In this document: piece by piece, positions 47,110 through 59,656 of the stretch
How the letters are laid out: each line of letters starts with the position of its first letter
How positions within the stretch are numbered: the first letter of the stretch is position 1
NCBI GenBank assembly: GCA_950106755.1
Contig: OX467084.1
Location: 37,141,213-37,205,212 of the forward strand
DNA: 64,000 bases
Origin: Climacium dendroides
Taxonomy: Eukaryota > Streptophyta > Bryopsida > Hypnales > Climaciaceae
Direction: 5' to 3'
Notes under the pieces: generated by a model
What the model saw: only the letters and a program-made list of their open reading frames with translations
Database searches by the model: none
Told to the model about the DNA's origin: nothing
Made by a program: the position numbers and the translations under genes

Positions 47110-49562
47110 ATAATTTCTATTTAAAATTTAAAATTATTTACAAAAAAATGTCCATCTTTTTGAAAGTGTGGAATAACATGAATAGCTTTCAAAATTGATG
47201 CTATCTCTATTACTTTGTATGATGCAGGACTATGTTCTACCCATTTCAATTTTGGACATCTCAAATTTGTATGCACTTCTTCCTCTTCGTACATATGCAC
47301 TAGACACAATTCTTTTGTTACGTTCATATCTTGTTGCCCTGATTTCATATTACATTTGAAGAGCAAACAAAGTTGTCCATATGATGTCTTCTCTTTCTCC
47401 CCTTCATCTTCCATCTTAATTGAGACACTTCTAAACCATTCTGTAGTATGGGAACTATTGCAGCTTTTGTGAATTTTTTTGTTTTTTATGTTAACTTTCT
47501 TGATTTTCAATAATACTACGACATTTTGAGGTTAATTCTCTATAGTTATTGGTTAGTATGGATTTTACTTGGGTTTCATCAATAGTGTTGGTCAATGGGA
47601 TGAAAGGGGTATCATCAATGGTAGCAGTTAGGGGTTGGTTGGTTGAATCAGGTGAAGACCAATTGTTCGTGGAAGTTGCCGCTCAGTCTGGAATGCGAGT
47701 CTAGAGCTCCTGCGCGGTGGTGTCCAGTAGTACGTGTGTAAACGTGGTGGAGATCTATAGTGCGTTGGGCGATTAGGCTGAGCGGAGTGATTTCTATAGT
47801 GGATGTGTAGTTTGATAGTGCGGGTTTGATAGTTGTTATCAAGAGCAGAGTGAAAATGCGAGGATCTATTGTAATATTTTAAGTTGTAATGAAAAACAGA
47901 GATGATTGAAAATCAATTATTGTGTACGTGTTATGTTTTCAATTGTTTTCAATTCCATGTGTGATGAATCTGGAATGGTTGTCTTATCTATTGTGAATGA
48001 ATTTGTGATGGATGCTGTGAATGGTAGATTATCTATAGGATGGGTTTGCCGCTTGTGAGTACATGAGTATTCTGGAATCGATGGAATGGGAATTGGAGTA
48101 TGTACAATTGTTTGATGTCTAAATTTATGGAGTAACTGTGGGTGAATTTAATTGTGTTCAATGGAGAATATTTTGAGTGCATAGGATTAGTATGTATAAT
48201 GTTTTATCTATAGTGAGCATGCTACTGGGTCAGAGCATCTATGGTGAGAAGATGGAGACTGTCTATGTTGTAGATCGATAGATTCATAACCGGGTAAAAT
48301 CGATAGAGTGTTTGAGTGAACAATTGTTTGAGTGAACAATTGTTTGAAAGTATTCGAGATGATGTTCTTAGAGCACAATCTATAGTGGGGAGAGTTGAAT
48401 ATACAAAGCAATCCTAATTGTAATTGCGATAGAATTTGAGAGATCAGTAGCTTAGAAGCCCTTGTATGACTGTGTCCATGGTTGCTAAGAAGTTCTCTAA
48501 CACCTGTTGAAACTGGAGCCGCCTGAGAAAGAAATCAACAATTGATGCAGTTGGTTGGTGAGGCAGATCTATAGAAGATTGAGGCTGGTGGATTTGAGAG
48601 CTAAAGAAAAGCTATAGGAAAGAAACAAAATTGATAAGTTTCAGACCCGGTTTCAATTATAATAAATTTAGATCTTATCTATGATAAATGTAGGACTGAA
48701 ATATTTTTCCCCTCCTTCAATTGTGTATAAACCAAAGAATGGATTAAATCCATTTCTTTATTAAATTACCCATTGCACTTTGCCTCCCTAAGAATGAACT
48801 CTAACTATAGGAATTCCTCAATGGTTCATCCATTGTAGAAAACTAAACTACACATTCTTTTCCATGAAAAGATGATGTAGCACGTGTAAACATTGGAGTG
48901 TCTCCATATCTTGAACTTTCACCTGGGCATAGAGCCACAGATCTATAAGATTGTAATACCTAATAATATAGTCAAATATTAAGATATAAGTGTTTTTTGA
49001 AGAAATAAAAAAATTTAAATTTAAATTCACAATAATAGACTAACTAAGGAAAATTGTATAAACCTATGCTCCCATCAAATTATTTTGATTCATATATGTC
49101 TCCAAAGACAATTTCAATTTCGTGAAAATTTCTAGTTGTAAAACCCTAGCCATAATGCGCTCCTTCTTTGATTGACCATTTTCCAAATATACTTCTCTTG
49201 CAGTATGAAAATCAAGATCAAACAACTCCATTTTCAAATTAATTTGAAAGCCAACCAAAATATGATGTCCATCCTCTAAAGACTAAAGTCTGCCATCATC
49301 ATAAAATAATCATAGCAGACAAATTAGAAGTTCAGAAGAATAGTATGGAATGATGTAAACAATCTTGAATATTATATAATTAAATGTGCTTTCAATGAGA
49401 AGACCAAAAATTAATGATGGTCTTTTGAAAAGAAATATTGACGTACCATCTCTAATACTATATTTTTTCCAATTGGTGGACAATATCCATCCCTTTCCAA
49501 TGCACTCATTCGTAGTGCTTCCAATCTTCTATTGTATTTTACAATAAAATCAAGGAATTGTT
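47110..49562 (-). pseudogene. Multi-exon transposon-type gene of unknown family
   Basis: Minus-strand blocks: about 49562-49447 QFLDFIVKYNRRLEALRMSA + ERDGYCPPIGKNIVLEM (donor GTACGT); 49282-about 49066 SLEDGHHILVGFQINLKMEL + DLDFHTAREVYLENG, after an acceptor (CTTTAG); about 48940-48837 VALCPGESSRYGDTPMFTRA + TSSFHGKECV, after CTTATAG; 47515-47121 TTEWFRSVSIKMEDEG, SYGQLCLLFKCN, TKELCLVHMYEEEEV, RCPKLKWVE, SYKVIEIASILKAIHVIPHF, HFFVNNFKF, stop. The last block has the feel of the C-terminal part of large plant transposon proteins (x-YGQ-x-x-LLF, CP-x-LKW, VH-V-x-P-x-F). A 1-kb stretch rich in ATCTATAGT words (47570-48650) separates the last two blocks. I cannot assign a superfamily or prove one transcript. 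Confidence 0.45.
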
Positions 49563-49609
49563 TTTTTGTTGCTAGCCCTATATGCAGTTTTCACCAATGC
49601 TATGAGGAA

Positions 49610-50760
49610 TGCTGGTATGTGAGCAGGGAGTGGCGAGCGAGGAGTAGGGAGTAGGAAAAAGTGAGCAGGGAGTGGGGATTTTAGGAAAAAAGACCCCTAC
49701 CTACTCCTATTACCGTGAAAAAGGGTACCTAAAACCGTGTAATAAGTTTGTTCCAAAAATATTAAATTTAAATTTTTTTTAATCGAATTCTGATCTAAAG
49801 CCATGGGATTTGGGAAGCTTAGATCTATAGCTATATAATATAAGCATTATGATCATATAATTTCAGACATTTAAAGTCTTCTACAAGAGCAAATAGTAGA
49901 GATAAGAGAATAAAAAATGATTTATTAAAATTTCATTTATGAAATTTAAGAGACCCTATTACCGTATACTTGTCATAAAATTTTAATTTATATTAAAAAG
50001 GGAATGTAAAGCCGCAGATTATTAAAGAAATTTGGATACTTAATAAAATGATGGTTTATAGTTTTAATAAAAGTAGAAGGAAATCTATGACTATGAATTT
50101 TTGTCATTTAAGACATTAGATGTTTTTGGGGGCATTTAGAAGACTATGGATTTTCGAGTTGTGGGAACTTTGGGAAGGCTACTATGTAGGTAGGCTCACG
50201 TTGTTGAGAGAATATCATGCTAGATTTTACTATCTTTTTAATTAATTATTAAATGTTTTTTAAAAATCAGTTTTCACTTTCAGTACTTTCTGATTTTTTT
50301 TTTCCTCCAAAAAATCAGACCAACAGTTGTTGGTTTACTGCACAGTGAACAGTTTTAGGGAACAATCCTAAAATAGACTCCTACAGAGCTAAAAAACATA
50401 TAATGCTTATAATGGAAACATCAAGTAGTTTAAAAAAATTGAATGAAAAACTATAATGCTACAATACCACCAAAAAAAAGACATATATAGTTATGGCATA
50501 ATATTGCAACCGTTATAGATTATAAGCAATTGTGAATCGTTTATAAACAAATCTTTTGTTGTAAAAATTTACACAATGAGAAATTGAATACTCACCAAGA
50601 TAAGAAGATACAATAAGTTTAAATATGTGGGTCACTTGGATATAGCATTCAACATTTAAAGCACACAATCAAATGCCTGTATAATATATATGATAGAGCA
50701 AATGCCATAAGATTAGAGGGCAATTTAGAGCCACAATAGTGAAATACACCGAAAAATGAA
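49610..50760. other. No gene; short GAGCAGGGAGTGG repeats at left edge
   Basis: 49619-49680 has GAGCAGGGAGTGGCGAGCGA and related words repeated three times. The remainder is AT-rich with no credible exon. It lies just downstream of the methyltransferase-like gene, but no terminal inverted repeat matching the far side (62.8-63.2 kb) was seen. Confidence 0.4.
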
Positions 50761-51699
50761 AACCACTCAAAGATCACCATTAGAGTTTAAGTCACTAGAG
50801 GTTGAACCTTCAATCTCAAATTCCTCTCTTTAATCTACCTCTATATCCAAGAACTCCTTTACCTTTGGATTATATTGAAGCTTTCGTCGATTCACTATTG
50901 GAGATGGAGCATCAATATATGCTTGAGCAATCTTCTCTGCATAAACTAGGAGAATGAAACTGAAAGGTGGACTCTACTCATTTGCATCTTGTACTTGCTC
51001 TACTACAGTGTCTCTGCAAGTCAAGAAAAAAAAGGTTAGTAAAATACAATGTAATTCAAATATTTTCATAAAATGAAAAATGGTGACATAACAAATGAAT
51101 CACAACTTACGCACAAGAGATGAATCGATTCCTCTTTGGCTTCTTTGTAGGTGGTTGATCAAGCGGTGGGGTAGTGGCTTTGTTCTTGGTTGTAGGAATA
51201 GAGGCTGTAATAGGGGCAAACGGGGCAGTCATGGCCTTAAAAATGAGAGGATCATCTTCTAAAGCTAAGATGTGCCACCCAGTCTCCAAACCAGCCTTGA
51301 TGGATGAATCTGTTGAAAAACAAAAGATACATGAATAAATTATGAAAAATCAACTCCAAAGAATGATAAATAGAACTTAAAATTGTAGAAGGAAAAATAC
51401 CTGTTGCAGCTTTGCAATCAAGGACAATATCTCCGGGCTTGCAAAATTGTAGGATGAGATCTTGCATAAAGGATAAGTTCTTCTCATGTGGCCCTCTCCA
51501 TGGAACTTTCTCGTTCATAGAAAGGTTTTCAATGTCCGTAAGATTGAAGAGAGCATCATTTTTCTCTAAAGGCTCACCATCATAAGAAGAGTCACGGTTT
51601 TCTTGGAATGAAAATCGTGAAGGAATCTCCCGCCGAATGAACAATTAAATCCAAAATTGAACAGACTGGAAACATCAAAAAGTTGAATGTTAAAAAGAA

Positions 51700-52485
51700 T
51701 TGTATCTCAGAAATTACAATGTCAAGGGAACTACAGAAATTTCAGAAATTGCAATGTCAAGGGAACTATAGGAATTTCAGAAATCATAATGTCAAGGGAA
51801 CAACAGAAAATTCAAAAATCACAATGTTAAGGGAACTACAAAAATTTCAGAAATTACAATGTCAAAGAAATCACAAAAATGAAGGACTTTAATGTTTATT
51901 TTAGAGTAGACTTTAACAAACTTCCTAAAAACTACCCACAAACTAAAACTTACAATGTCAAAGGAAATTTCAGAAATTACAATGTGAAAGACATCATTGA
52001 AATTACAATATCAGGAGAATTACAAAAATTTCAGAGATCACAATGTCAAAGAAATCACAAAAATGAAGGACTTCAAAATTTGTTTTAGGATAGATTTTCT
52101 ATAACTTCCTACAAACTTCTCACAAACTAAAACTTACAATTTCAAAGGAAATTTCAAGAATTACAATGTCCAAGAAATCACAGATATTACAATATTAAGG
52201 GAATTAGAAAAATTTCAGAAATCACAATGTTAAAGAAATCACAAAAATGAAGGACTTCAAAATTTGTTTTAGGTAGACTTTTTGTAACTTCCTACAAACT
52301 AAAATGTACAATGTCAAAGGAAATTTCAGAAATCACAATGTCAAAGAAATCACAGAAATTATGATGTCAAGGGAATTGCAAAAATTTCAGAAATCACAAT
52401 GTCAAAGAAATCACAGAAATTATGATGTTAAGGGAATTACAGAAATTTCAGAAATCACAATGTCAAAGGAACCACAGAAACTTTT
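51700..52485. repeat. Intronic tandem repeat, ACAATGTCAAAGAAATCACA family (copy array 1)
   Basis: About 800 bp of irregular head-to-tail units, mixing ACAATGTCAAGGGAACTACA, TTTCAGAAATCACAATGTCA and AAAGAAATCACAGAAATTAC. Larger units also repeat, including ATGAAGGACTTCAAAATTTG and ACTTCCTACAAAC. It fills nearly the whole 867-bp intron (51627-52493) between the motif IV-like and motif I-like exons. ORFs in it (NVKGITEISEITM-like) are repeat translations. Confidence 0.85.
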
Positions 52486-54669
52486 TCATTTACCGTTAGT
52501 GATGGGTCCCGTGCAGATGCAAGATGTAGCTCATCGATTCCCCACCAATCTTTGGCCAACTTCATGTCATATTGGTCAGCCAACTCATCAACTTCTTTTA
52601 GCAATCTTCGATCATCACAATGTATGAGTAGGAGGGCACCGTCATCATGCAAATACATATCTGCCATCTCGAAAAGAGTCTCAACGTAGTTCTCTTTGCG
52701 CTTGTTCCACTGTGGAATTGAAGTTGAAATACTTGGAACAGGTAGATTCTCTGGAATATTTGCAATGATCAAATCAAGCCCTGTATGCCTGTATTCCTTG
52801 CAAAAGTTGGATGTGACAGTACGATTGCGAGTAGCACTAATATGCACATTTCATACATGTAAAGTTGGAATTAAAACCTTTAAATTAATGGCATAAAAGA
52901 AGAAATGTTGGAATTAAGTTGAGAATACAATACCTTAGCTATAGTATCATGCAACCTTATCCATTGAGGATCAGGGCCAGTGGGCTCTTGTAAACTATTC
53001 AAAAGAGTGCTGAGAAAAGTGCACTCTACAAAGACATGAAGGGAGTCCTTAGGCTCTATCATTGAAGAGCTGGCTGAAGGAAACATGAATCCTTTCTTCT
53101 TTCGAATTCGGTTACCAATAGCATAAACAACATTCGATAAAGAGGAATCTGAAGCAGCAGGTGCAAGGCCATCATCATGGCCTTGGTCTGACATGGTGGT
53201 AGTCTCATGACTATGTGAAGGCACGGCTACAAGCTCATTTGCTTGAGACTTCTCTCTTTCGGCTTCTTCTTTCTCCGCCTTTTCTTTAGCCACCCTCTCC
53301 ATCTCTTCCTTCTTTTTCTTCGTAAGCCGCTTTTTCTTTGGTGCCTTCTCTTGTGGTTGATTGACTTCTTCTGCATCGTCAGGGTCAAGAAGAGCAAGTT
53401 GTCCACCATCAAGAGTTGTCCTCTCTGCAACCTTTGAGTCAGAGGTGTAATTTCGATGACAATCAAGGTACCACCTTCCCGCTTCCAAATGTGTAGCATT
53501 GAACTTCTTCAATTGCTCAAATGTGAACATGTAAAGATCATAGTCTTTTTGCAACCAAGAAAGGAAAAAGGGTGGTATGGTTTCTACTGAAATTGTATTT
53601 TTGGCAAGTAGAACCCGCATGAAGTACTTGAAGTCAAGGAGACAAATGTCATAATCGGCAAGTAATTCATGAAATAAAAAACAATAAGAACAAACAAAGC
53701 ATCATCAACTTCTAGAAGTAAAGGTAACAAATAGGAACCCAAAAAATAAGAAATAATAAAAACTACATAATAAAAGATTAAAGCAAGTAGATAAGTGCAA
53801 TAGTATGGTAGTACCTGTATACAATACGTCTCACTGCGCTCTCAGTTCCAGGGAACTCTTTAAATATAGACTTCTTTGTATAGAGTTTCAAATCTTTGTT
53901 TCCAAAGAACGGGATAAATGCTTTGTCCCAAAGCAAAATGCGCCAACTCTCAATATAATTAGAGGGCTTTCGAACTCCTTGTATGGTCCAATCTACGACA
54001 ATGTTTTCATCTTTGCAAATATTTGTAACCATCTTAACAACCGCCTCCTCCATCTATTAAAATGAAATGAAGAATGTTAAAAATACAATAAAATGAATTC
54101 ATAATAAATGCAAAGAAAAAAATGATTTTTGGTCACAATACAATACCTCAGCCCCCAAAGATGCTTTGTTGATCCAAAAATCTCAAAAGAGGTCCTCATC
54201 CTTGGATCTTGGAAAGCGATAAGATTGTCGAATTGTCAACGATGCATTCCACCATCTTAACCACCGTGCCTTGTGTTTTGCTTCAATGTTAGCGGTGGCA
54301 ATTTTTTGAAGCTTTTCAATTGTCATTTCAGGATTTGGATTTTTACTGAAGTGTCGATCAATTTGAGCACACAAAAACATTTACGTTAGATTGAAATGAA
54401 GCAATATATATAGATAAATTTAGATATTACAAGTTCAAATGGAGTAGAAATGAACTCATACCTCTTTGAGAAATTCATTTCCGTTCTTTGGATTTGCCAC
54501 CGCTAGGTATTTGTCATAGTCTTTGGCATGAACGGCCTTGACAAACTTGTCTGAGGCATTCTTCATTGCTTCCCAAATGCCTGGAGCAATCCTCTCTTGG
54601 AGTGGTGTCCGCATCGTGTACTTTCGAGCTGCTTCATCGGCGGCCACTACAATCTCCCACTGCAATTGA

Positions 54670-55430
54670 AAATCACAGAAATTACAATGTCAAAGGAAAT
54701 TTCAGAAATTACAATATGAAAAGAAATCACAGAAATGACAATGTTCAGGGAATAAGAAAAATTTAAGAAATTACAATGTCAAAAACACAACAGAAATTAC
54801 AATGTCACGGGAATTACCAAAATTCCAGAAATCACAATGTCAAAGAAATCACATAAATAGAGGACTTCAAAGTTTATGGTAGAGTAGACTTTCTATAACT
54901 TCCTATAAACTAAAACTTAGAATGTCAAAGAAAATTTCAGGAATTACAATGTCAAGGGAACTACAGAAATTTCAGAAATCACAATATGAAGGGAACTACA
55001 CTAATTTCAGAAATCACAATGTCAAAGAAATCACAGAAATGACAATGTTGAGAAAATTACAAAAATTACAATATCAAACATCATAGAAATGACAATGTCG
55101 AGGGAATTACAAAAATTTCAGAAATCACAATGTCAAAGAAATCACAAAAATGAAGGACTTTAATGTTTATTTTAGAGTAGACTTTAACAAACTTCCTAAA
55201 AACTACCCACAAATTGAAACTTACAATGTCAAAGGAAATTTCAGAAATTACAATGTGAAAGACATCACAGAAATTACAATGTTCAAAACATCACAAAAAT
55301 TACAATGTCCAAAACATCACAAAAATTACAATGTCCGAAAAATCACAGAAATTACAATGTCAAAAAAATCACAGAAATTACAATGCCAAAGGATTGTCAA
55401 AGGAATTACAGAATTGACATATAAATGTTG
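54670..55430. repeat. Intronic tandem repeat, same family (copy array 2)
   Basis: The same units as at 51.7-52.5 kb fill the 802-bp intron between exons 55657-55462 and 54659-54462. They include an almost identical larger block (ATGAAGGACTTTAATGTTTA then TTAGAGTAGACTTTAACAAA, at about 51880 and 55150). Expansion or exchange between two introns of one gene is implied. Confidence 0.85.
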
Positions 55431-56961
55431 CAAGAAAAATAAATTGGAAAGATGGTTGTACCTTATACAAGAAGGAGATGAAGACATTGACCGTCAAAGA
55501 AAACCAACTTAGTCTCATTGTCTTCACCTTCTCACAATATTGGTATTCTTCAAGAGAGATAAGGTCCTTGAAATCAGCAAGAGGTAGAACTCCAAAATTT
55601 CTAATTCGCCGCAATCGAGCTGGAATTGTACTCTTCACATGATCATGCTCAGTAGACCTACACATTACACAATGCATTTGCATGAGAATGAAATCAAATT
55701 TCATGGCAATGAATTCATATTTTGATCCAATGTAAATAGAACAAGAAACATACTAGTTAACATCACTCATTGCATTTAGCAAGTTTGCCACTTGACCTCT
55801 TGGATCAAGTATGATGCAATGGACTCATTTGTGCCAATCAAGTTCTGTAGGATGATAGTTGGTGATGTGTCGCATCCATGCCGAGACACGATGATTTCCA
55901 TCCCAAACATAAAACATCTTGCCTCTGAATTGGGCAAGGTCTTTATTTGCCCTCAACTCTTTTTCAAACTCCTCATTTACATGTTGCCAATGAAGACTCC
56001 ACCTTGCAATTTCTTTTTTAGTCATGTCCATAGTTTTTTCGAAATTGTTGTATGGTGATATGTATAGAACCTGATCACCATCTCGATAGCCATTCATGAA
56101 CTCACTCTCCAATCTTTGAACATCCATTTCACCAATTGGTCAAACCTCGTCCATAACAATCATTCGACAAAGAGGTATATGCAGGCGTGATTTAGAAATT
56201 GGTTGGATACGCAATGTGTTGATGAGTCCTGTAGTGTCCACTTTTAGCTATTTGCGGTGGAGTTGCTCGCTCTCCAATACACTGTTACATCAGGTGGACA
56301 TTCACGTCTTAGTTCATCATTTTCAGATTGAAGATCCATAGATGCAACCTTCAAAAGAATGATAGATAAAATAGCATTAGAGAAGTTTAAGGTAAGATTG
56401 TAAAGAGAGTGATTTACATTTAAAACTCCTTCCTTTGAATAATTGTACATACACAAAGTAATGGAAAAGACATAAAGTTGAGAACGTGTAGAAATTTCAT
56501 TTACCTCAACAATCGGAGGTACAACTCTTCCTGTTTCTCTTATAACAACCCTTTCACCATCATTGTTGTTCTCACCTTCTTCCTCCTTGACATATATGAT
56601 TTCAGTTTCTCCTTCTTCATTCATCTGATTGGTTCAAATCATTGAAGAAAACTTGACATAAGTGTTCTATTATATGTGAATGAAGATGAAAGGAAAATGA
56701 ACTCATTCTTAATCCTTGTTTACACCACCGTAGTATACAAGTAAGACAACACAAATATAACAATTTTGACAACTGAATTCCTAAATCATCTCAAAGCTCT
56801 AAAAAATTTGCACAATGCATATTGAGTTTCGTTTGAATTGAAGTAAACAACTAAAATTAGCTAAAAACTCATTCTCTTAGAAAACTAGAGAAGCTACAAG
56901 GAAATCATAAAATGGCATCTTTTCTCAAAGTTCAGCCTAAAGTAGTATAAGTTATGGACAA

Positions 56962-57601
56962 CCTCGTCAACGAGGACTAAATGAGGTGAGTACAATTCAA
57001 ACCAAAATATTGGCATTGGTACAAAAAAGGTGTAGATATTGTCCTTCAAAATAATTATGTTAAAAACAACCGAAGAATCTTAGCATTTAAAATTAGATTA
57101 GAAGTTGTTTTGGGTGTCCTCGTCAACGAGGACTCCCCGAAATGGTTGTGTCTAATTCAACCTAACGATTTGAGTAGAGAATGTGCAATTTTATGTTTCC
57201 TCGTCAACGAGGATTCCCGAAATGGTTGTAAACAAACCTACAATTATAGAATTCTTGATTAAAGTAGGCGCAGTTTTGGATATCCTCGTCAACAAGGATT
57301 CCTGAAATGGTTGTAAACTAAACAACGATCGTCACACTATTGATTCGAGCGGGCGCAGTTTGGGGTATCCTCATCAACGAGGACTCCTCGAAACTACAAG
57401 TCCTGAAATTGTTGCCCCCCAAAAAATGCACAAAACTCCTAACAAAAAATGATAGAACCCAAAAATTGAAGAATGAACCTCAATGTTTGGCTGAATGTCT
57501 TCTTGCGTTCCACGCAAAGCCATCGCCGAATGCACTACAAACTCTCCCTCCTCCATCTACAGCATGCAATTAGTACCAACGATAACGCCTCGTCAACGAG
57601 C
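56962..57601. repeat. Six copies of a 14-bp palindrome at ~83-bp spacing
   Basis: CCTCGTCAACGAGG (inverted repeat CCTCGT-CA-ACGAGG) occurs at 56962, 57118 and 57199. One-base variants are at 57284, 57369 and 57588. Consecutive spacings 81, 85 and 85 bp come from a diverged tandem unit that also contains CGAAATGGTTGTAAAC. The array lies in the 1.6-kb intron between the first two exons of the ParB-methyltransferase-like gene. Confidence 0.85.
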
Positions 57602-58610
57602 ACTCACCCTTTTGCGCCAAACCCTAAGCAACTTCGACTCGCAGTTGGATTGGTTTGCAATGTTGGCTTGAAAAAAAAAAAAAAAATATAAAATTGGTAG
57701 ACTTTGGCCAGCGCTTTATCTTGAATAGCATATATGATTTTGAGTAATTTCGTTCAAATTTTTTTTCATACATAGATTATAACCTTACAGTTGTTTCCAA
57801 TTTTTTTTCAGAATTTTTAGACTCACCAGACACCACTAATTTTATAGAAATCCTCAAAGTTCACAAAAAAGTCCGCGGGCAAGATTTGCCTAAAAATCTT
57901 CCGATTTTGAAGATTTCAGACCAGGCTCCAATATGCTGAAAACGTTTTTAGGCCATAAAACATTTAATAACTATCCGTTTTTTATGTGCCATATACCATT
58001 GGAATCGTCTTTTGTAAATACACAAGAAGGTCTATGCAGCTCTACCAAAAAAAATTCATACTAATTCAACGAACCACCTAATCATTTTGGTGTCTACTCT
58101 TCTACACTTTCAAGCATCTACTAGCTTCGTTATGTAATTAACCAGTAAATAGGTATTTAACAAGTGTTCTTCTAAACAAATTCTCACTACATCTTATTTA
58201 AAACATCAAATAATATGATATACTTACCAAATCTTGTCTATTTTGGGCAAGTTCTTCGCTATCATCATCACTCTCGTCCTCGCTTTTGCCCTTGCTCTGG
58301 TCATCTTCTTCGCCATCTATGGTGTCCTCATCTCTTTCAACCATAGGTAGTGGTTCTTCAATAATCTTATCAAGACATGAATAACCGTCACCAACAATGT
58401 CGGTCACTTCTTTGTCATCAAAATGAAGTACTTTACACGTCTCACCATAGTTATGCTCTCTTCTACCTAAAATTTTGGCCCTTCTCATCTTAGCTCTTGA
58501 TCTTTCCTTCGGAGTTGTGTAATATAGTTTACGTCTTTTTCTCTTCTTTTTTATCAACCTACTTGCAATCTAAGACTTAAGGATGTTGATTTCTTCAAGC
58601 ATCTGATCTA

Positions 58611-59656
58611 CCACACATCCATCCCGAAACAACAAGCATCACATTACTACTGTCTCTATCACCTCCAAACTATCTATTATTCAACCTTACTAACTATAGA
58701 AACTGTTCAAACAAACATTGAGTCTAATTTCAATACCTTTTTTAGCTATTCAAAGCCTTCAGAAATTGACAAAGGTGCATTATTCTCATCTCTCACAAAT
58801 CTACAATCTTCTTTCACAACAAGAATAAAAAACATCTATTTCATGCATAGCTACTGTAATACAAACTCAAACCTCTTTCAAGACCAAAGAAGTATTACAA
58901 TGATGTCCTACAACTCTAATAAAGATGGTAAGCAAGAGGTATTGACAAGAAGAACTTAAACTCTTGGGCAACAGTAAATGACAATTGTACAAGTCTGAAG
59001 CTTATTCAAATTATGAAATCTGACGGATCTATTATTGTAAATGCCATCTATTGTATAAATACTTTAGCAATCTTCTACTATAACGTAAACTTGCAAGTGG
59101 ATTTGGCGCTCCCACTACTAAAGAATAAATGTTTGTATTTCCTTTGATTCTTTGTTCCTATTTCATACAAATGACGGCTACTTCTAATGTGGGCCACTTC
59201 AAACCAAAATCTTGACAAATACTGTATTTCATTTATTTTTTAATTCATATTCATTATTAAATTAATTAACATTAGACATGTTTATTTTCATAATTGGATC
59301 ATTACTAATCTAACTAACTTATTTAACTTTATACTATTCTTAATCAATTTGGTATTATACTTTATTGTCTACTATGTCACCATTAGGTGTTTTTAGTGTG
59401 GTTCTCTTCTCTAATGAGGTTCTTTAAAGGGATCATAATTAATGTCACTTCTTCTACTCTTGTCAGAGTTCATCATTGATAATTTTTCAAACAATTTCCT
59501 AACTATCGCTAAAGCCGTTGTAAACTACTTCATCATCATACTAGCTAACTACATATTTGTTTCCAATACAATCTCTTTCTTTTCAATTCATTTCTTCTGA
59601 ATGCATTATGGACGAAAATTAGAATGGTATCTTCATGAGACTTCAATCTTTAAGCA
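58611..59656. promoter_or_regulatory. Divergent intergenic region between the two element genes
   Basis: The leftward gene starts at or before 58.6 kb and the rightward one at 59657, so about 1 kb of AT-rich DNA would hold both promoters. No firm TATA box or transcription start can be assigned from sequence alone. Undetected upstream exons of the leftward gene may also lie here. Confidence 0.35.

Larger units (their letters stand above)
50767..58610 (-). pseudogene. ParB-like domain + beta-class amino-methyltransferase-like gene, ~11 exons, broken
   Basis: Minus-strand exons, mostly canonical and phase 0. 58610-58228: basic (KKKRKRRKLYYTTP) then acidic (DESDDDSEEL). 56624-56505. 56348-55754: IQPISKSRLHIPLCRMIVMD, GNHR motif in FYVWDGNHRVSAWMRHI (about 55900), VHCIILDPRGQVANLLNAMS: a ParB/sulfiredoxin-like layout. 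55657-55462, 54659-54462, about 54380-54147 and 54053-53815: helical linker (WEIVVAADEAARKYTMRTPL, TIQGVRKPSNYIESWRILLW). About 53672-52934: Lys/Glu coiled coil. 52877-52494: TGLDLIIANIPENLPVPS, motif IV-like. 51626-51401 and 51310-51111: KPGDIVLDCKAATG + DSSIKAGLETGWHILALEDD, motif I-like. 51018-50767: tail. Motif IV before motif I is beta-class order. DPPY is replaced by NIPE and FxGxG by CKAATG, so activity is doubtful. Stops: 56250, 56142, 55827, 54185, 52853, 50976; frameshift near 56278; two weak acceptors. Confidence 0.65.

Noticed and set aside
47825..47850. Primer-binding site of a Copia element (GTTATCAAGAGCAGAG resembles TGGTATCAGAGC)
   Set aside because: The match is imperfect, with no LTR pair and no gag-pol frame nearby.
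51683..52627. ORFs reading NVKGNFRNYNVKD-like repeats on the plus strand
   Set aside because: They are translations of the intronic tandem repeat and run antisense to the exons.
56962..57601. CRISPR-like array
   Set aside because: The regular spacing comes from a diverged tandem unit; spacers resemble one another and the genome is eukaryotic.
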